From: Bacillota bacterium
GTDB taxonomy: Bacteria; Bacillota; Clostridia; Oscillospirales; Acutalibacteraceae
NCBI GenBank assembly: GCA_023401495.1
Contig: JAEXDU010000247.1
Span: 1 to 6,972, forward strand
Length of the DNA: 6,972 nt
Reading direction: 5' to 3'
The notes beneath the pieces are model-generated. The model was given only the letters and a program-made list of their open reading frames with translations, did not search any database and was not told the DNA's origin. Below are positions 5,958 through 6,972 of this stretch, piece by piece. A program made the translations under genes and the position numbers. Numbering within the stretch: the first letter of the stretch is position 1; each line of letters opens with the position of its first letter.

Positions 5958-6746
5958 TTACCCCAAAGCAACGTCCAATATCATCATCAGAACAAATCCA
6001 CCCATCACGCCGAGTGTTCCCATATTGGAATGCTCACCGCGGCTGGCTTCCGGAATCAGCTCTTCGACCACCACATAGATCATTGCGCCGGCCGCAAACG
6101 AAAGCAGCCAGGGCATCAGCGAAAGCACATGGCTTGCCAGCAGGATGGTCACAACGGCGAACACCGGCTCCACCGCGCCGGACAGCGTGCCGCCCAGAAA
6201 GGCCCTGCCCACACTGAGACCCTCGTTGCGCAGGGGAAGCGAAATGGCCGCGCCTTCAGGAAAATTCTGGATTCCCATGCCGATCGCCAGCACCACGGCC
6301 GCCGTCAGCGGGCCCTGCTCTCCGCTTTGCATCGCAAGCGCAAAAGAAAGCCCCACGGCCATGCCCTCCGGAATATTATGTAGGGTGACGGCCAAAAACA
6401 GAAGCGTTGTTCTCTTCCACGAGGAAGAAACGCCCTCAGGCTGGCTTTCGCCCAAATGCAGATGCGGCAGCAGATTATCCAGCGCCAGAAGAAACAAACC
6501 GCCAAAGATAAAGCCGCCCGCCGCGGGAATCCAGCCCACCTGCCCGCGCTCTTCCGCCTGCTCAATGGCGGGCATCAAAAGCGACCAGATGGAAGCCGCG
6601 ATCATTACGCCGCTGGCAAAGCCCAGCAGCACTCTCTGTACATTTTCATGGATGACTCCGCGAAAGAAAAACACAAGCGCCGCACCCAGCGTTGTCATTG
6701 CGAACGGAAACGCCAGCCCAAACGCCAGCCAAGAAACAGAATTCAT
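5958..6746 (-). CDS. ZIP-family metal (probably zinc) transporter, GufA/ZupT-like
   Basis: A 262-residue integral membrane protein with about eight hydrophobic segments, the usual size for bacterial ZIP carriers that take divalent metals such as zinc, and sometimes iron or manganese, into the cell. The signature metal-site helices are both present: AVTLHNIPEGMAVGLSFA (119-136, with H123, N124 and E127) and GMGIQNFPEGAAISLPL (156-172, with Q160, N161 and E164). The loop between the third and fourth membrane segments has PHLHLGE (94-100), a short histidine-bearing stretch typical of the family. VVVEELIPEA (225-234) near the end matches the seventh-helix region. The start is the ATG at 6744-6746, with AGGAG five bases upstream. 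The gene is alone on its strand, followed by a possible terminator and then the enolase promoter. The metal specificity cannot be told from sequence, and no metal-regulator operator was recognised upstream. Confidence 0.92.
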   Translation of the reverse strand: MNSVSWLAFGLAFPFAMTTLGAALVFFFRGVIHENVQRVLLGFASGVMIAASIWSLLMPAIEQAEERGQVGWIPAAGGFIFGGLFLLALDNLLPHLHLGESQPEGVSSSWKRTTLLFLAVTLHNIPEGMAVGLSFALAMQSGEQGPLTAAVVLAIGMGIQNFPEGAAISLPLRNEGLSVGRAFLGGTLSGAVEPVFAVVTILLASHVLSLMPWLLSFAAGAMIYVVVEELIPEASRGEHSNMGTLGVMGGFVLMMILDVALG

Positions 6747-6862
6747 AATATCTCCTACATTCTATCCATTTTCTGAAAAATACAGCCCACTCCGTGTTCT
6801 GGTGGAAATTCCCTGCCATAAAGCAGAGCCGGACCGCACATAGTAAAACAGGGTGATACTTG
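6747..6862. promoter_or_regulatory. Divergent intergenic region between the ZIP gene and a plus-strand gene
   Basis: These 116 bases must hold the start signals for both genes, unless either is expressed from further away. On the ZIP side AGGAG is clear. The best -10 guess there is TGTATT near 6782-6787, without a convincing -35. On the plus side a GGTGAT ribosome binding site is visible (6852-6857). No operator palindrome typical of Zur or Fur was recognised. Confidence 0.35.
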
Positions 6863-6972
6863 GTGAAAGCAGAAAATCTTCAGGATCTGATCCGCAGAAG
6901 CAGCAGTACCAGACAATATTTTATGTCGCTTCCGGTTCCGGATCAAATGGAACTGCACCGGTATAACGAGCA
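6863..6972 (+). CDS. N-terminus of a small uncharacterised protein, running off the right edge
   Basis: An open frame from GTG 6863-6865 (or the adjacent in-frame TTG 6860-6862) continues to the window edge, 36 codons plus two bases. It reads KAENLQDLIRRSSSTRQYF, then MSLPVPDQMELHRYNE. The amino-terminal part is charged and likely helical and there is no signal peptide, so it is probably cytoplasmic. A GGTGAT ribosome binding site (6852-6857) lies 5 bases before the GTG. The composition is protein-like, and the SLPV.xQ..LH pattern resembles short clostridial hypothetical proteins, but I assign no function. It is divergent from the ZIP gene. Confidence 0.55.
   Translation, partial: MKAENLQDLIRRSSSTRQYFMSLPVPDQMELHRYNE

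Overview
The window looks like a chromosomal stretch of a Clostridia-type Firmicute (Bacillota), plausibly of the Oscillospiraceae/Ruminococcaceae kind. This is inferred from strong AGGAGG ribosome binding sites, TTGACA/TANNNT promoters, frequent TTG or GTG starts, moderately high GC in the genes with AT-rich promoters, a 444-residue Gram-positive glutamine synthetase paired with an ANTAR regulator, and the DapL route to diaminopimelate. No insertion sequence, phage gene, tRNA, rRNA or CRISPR array was seen.

Layout: almost everything is on the minus strand. Reading in the direction of transcription from the right, there is a ZIP-family metal transporter (6746-5958), then enolase (5709-4423) with its own promoter, a structured leader and a strong terminator. 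Next comes a stretch of about 540 bases with no convincing gene. It is followed by a four-gene unit: glnA (3675-2341), an ANTAR-domain response-regulator-like protein (2295-1765), dapF (1704-871) and dapL (827 to beyond the left edge). At the far right a small gene of unknown function starts on the plus strand (6863 onward), divergent from the ZIP gene.

How the genes work together: glnA makes glutamine from glutamate and ammonia. Its leader holds a near-consensus promoter followed by a Rho-independent terminator that ends directly against the glnA ribosome binding site. The second gene encodes an ANTAR protein, a class that binds nascent RNA and prevents termination. The simplest reading is an autogenous nitrogen-control attenuator. 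No promoter or terminator is evident between the four genes, so the same switch could also feed DapL and DapF, which make LL- and then meso-diaminopimelate for lysine and peptidoglycan.

The main oddity is dapL. Codon 128 is a UGA stop, but the frame on both sides is intact, well-conserved DapL, including the PLP lysine motif downstream of the stop. Because dapL and dapF together would supply meso-diaminopimelate, this single stop is either a sequence error, a recent knock-out, or a site of read-through or recoding. UGA is used as an ordinary stop by the neighbouring dapF and glnA, so the code as a whole is not reassigned.
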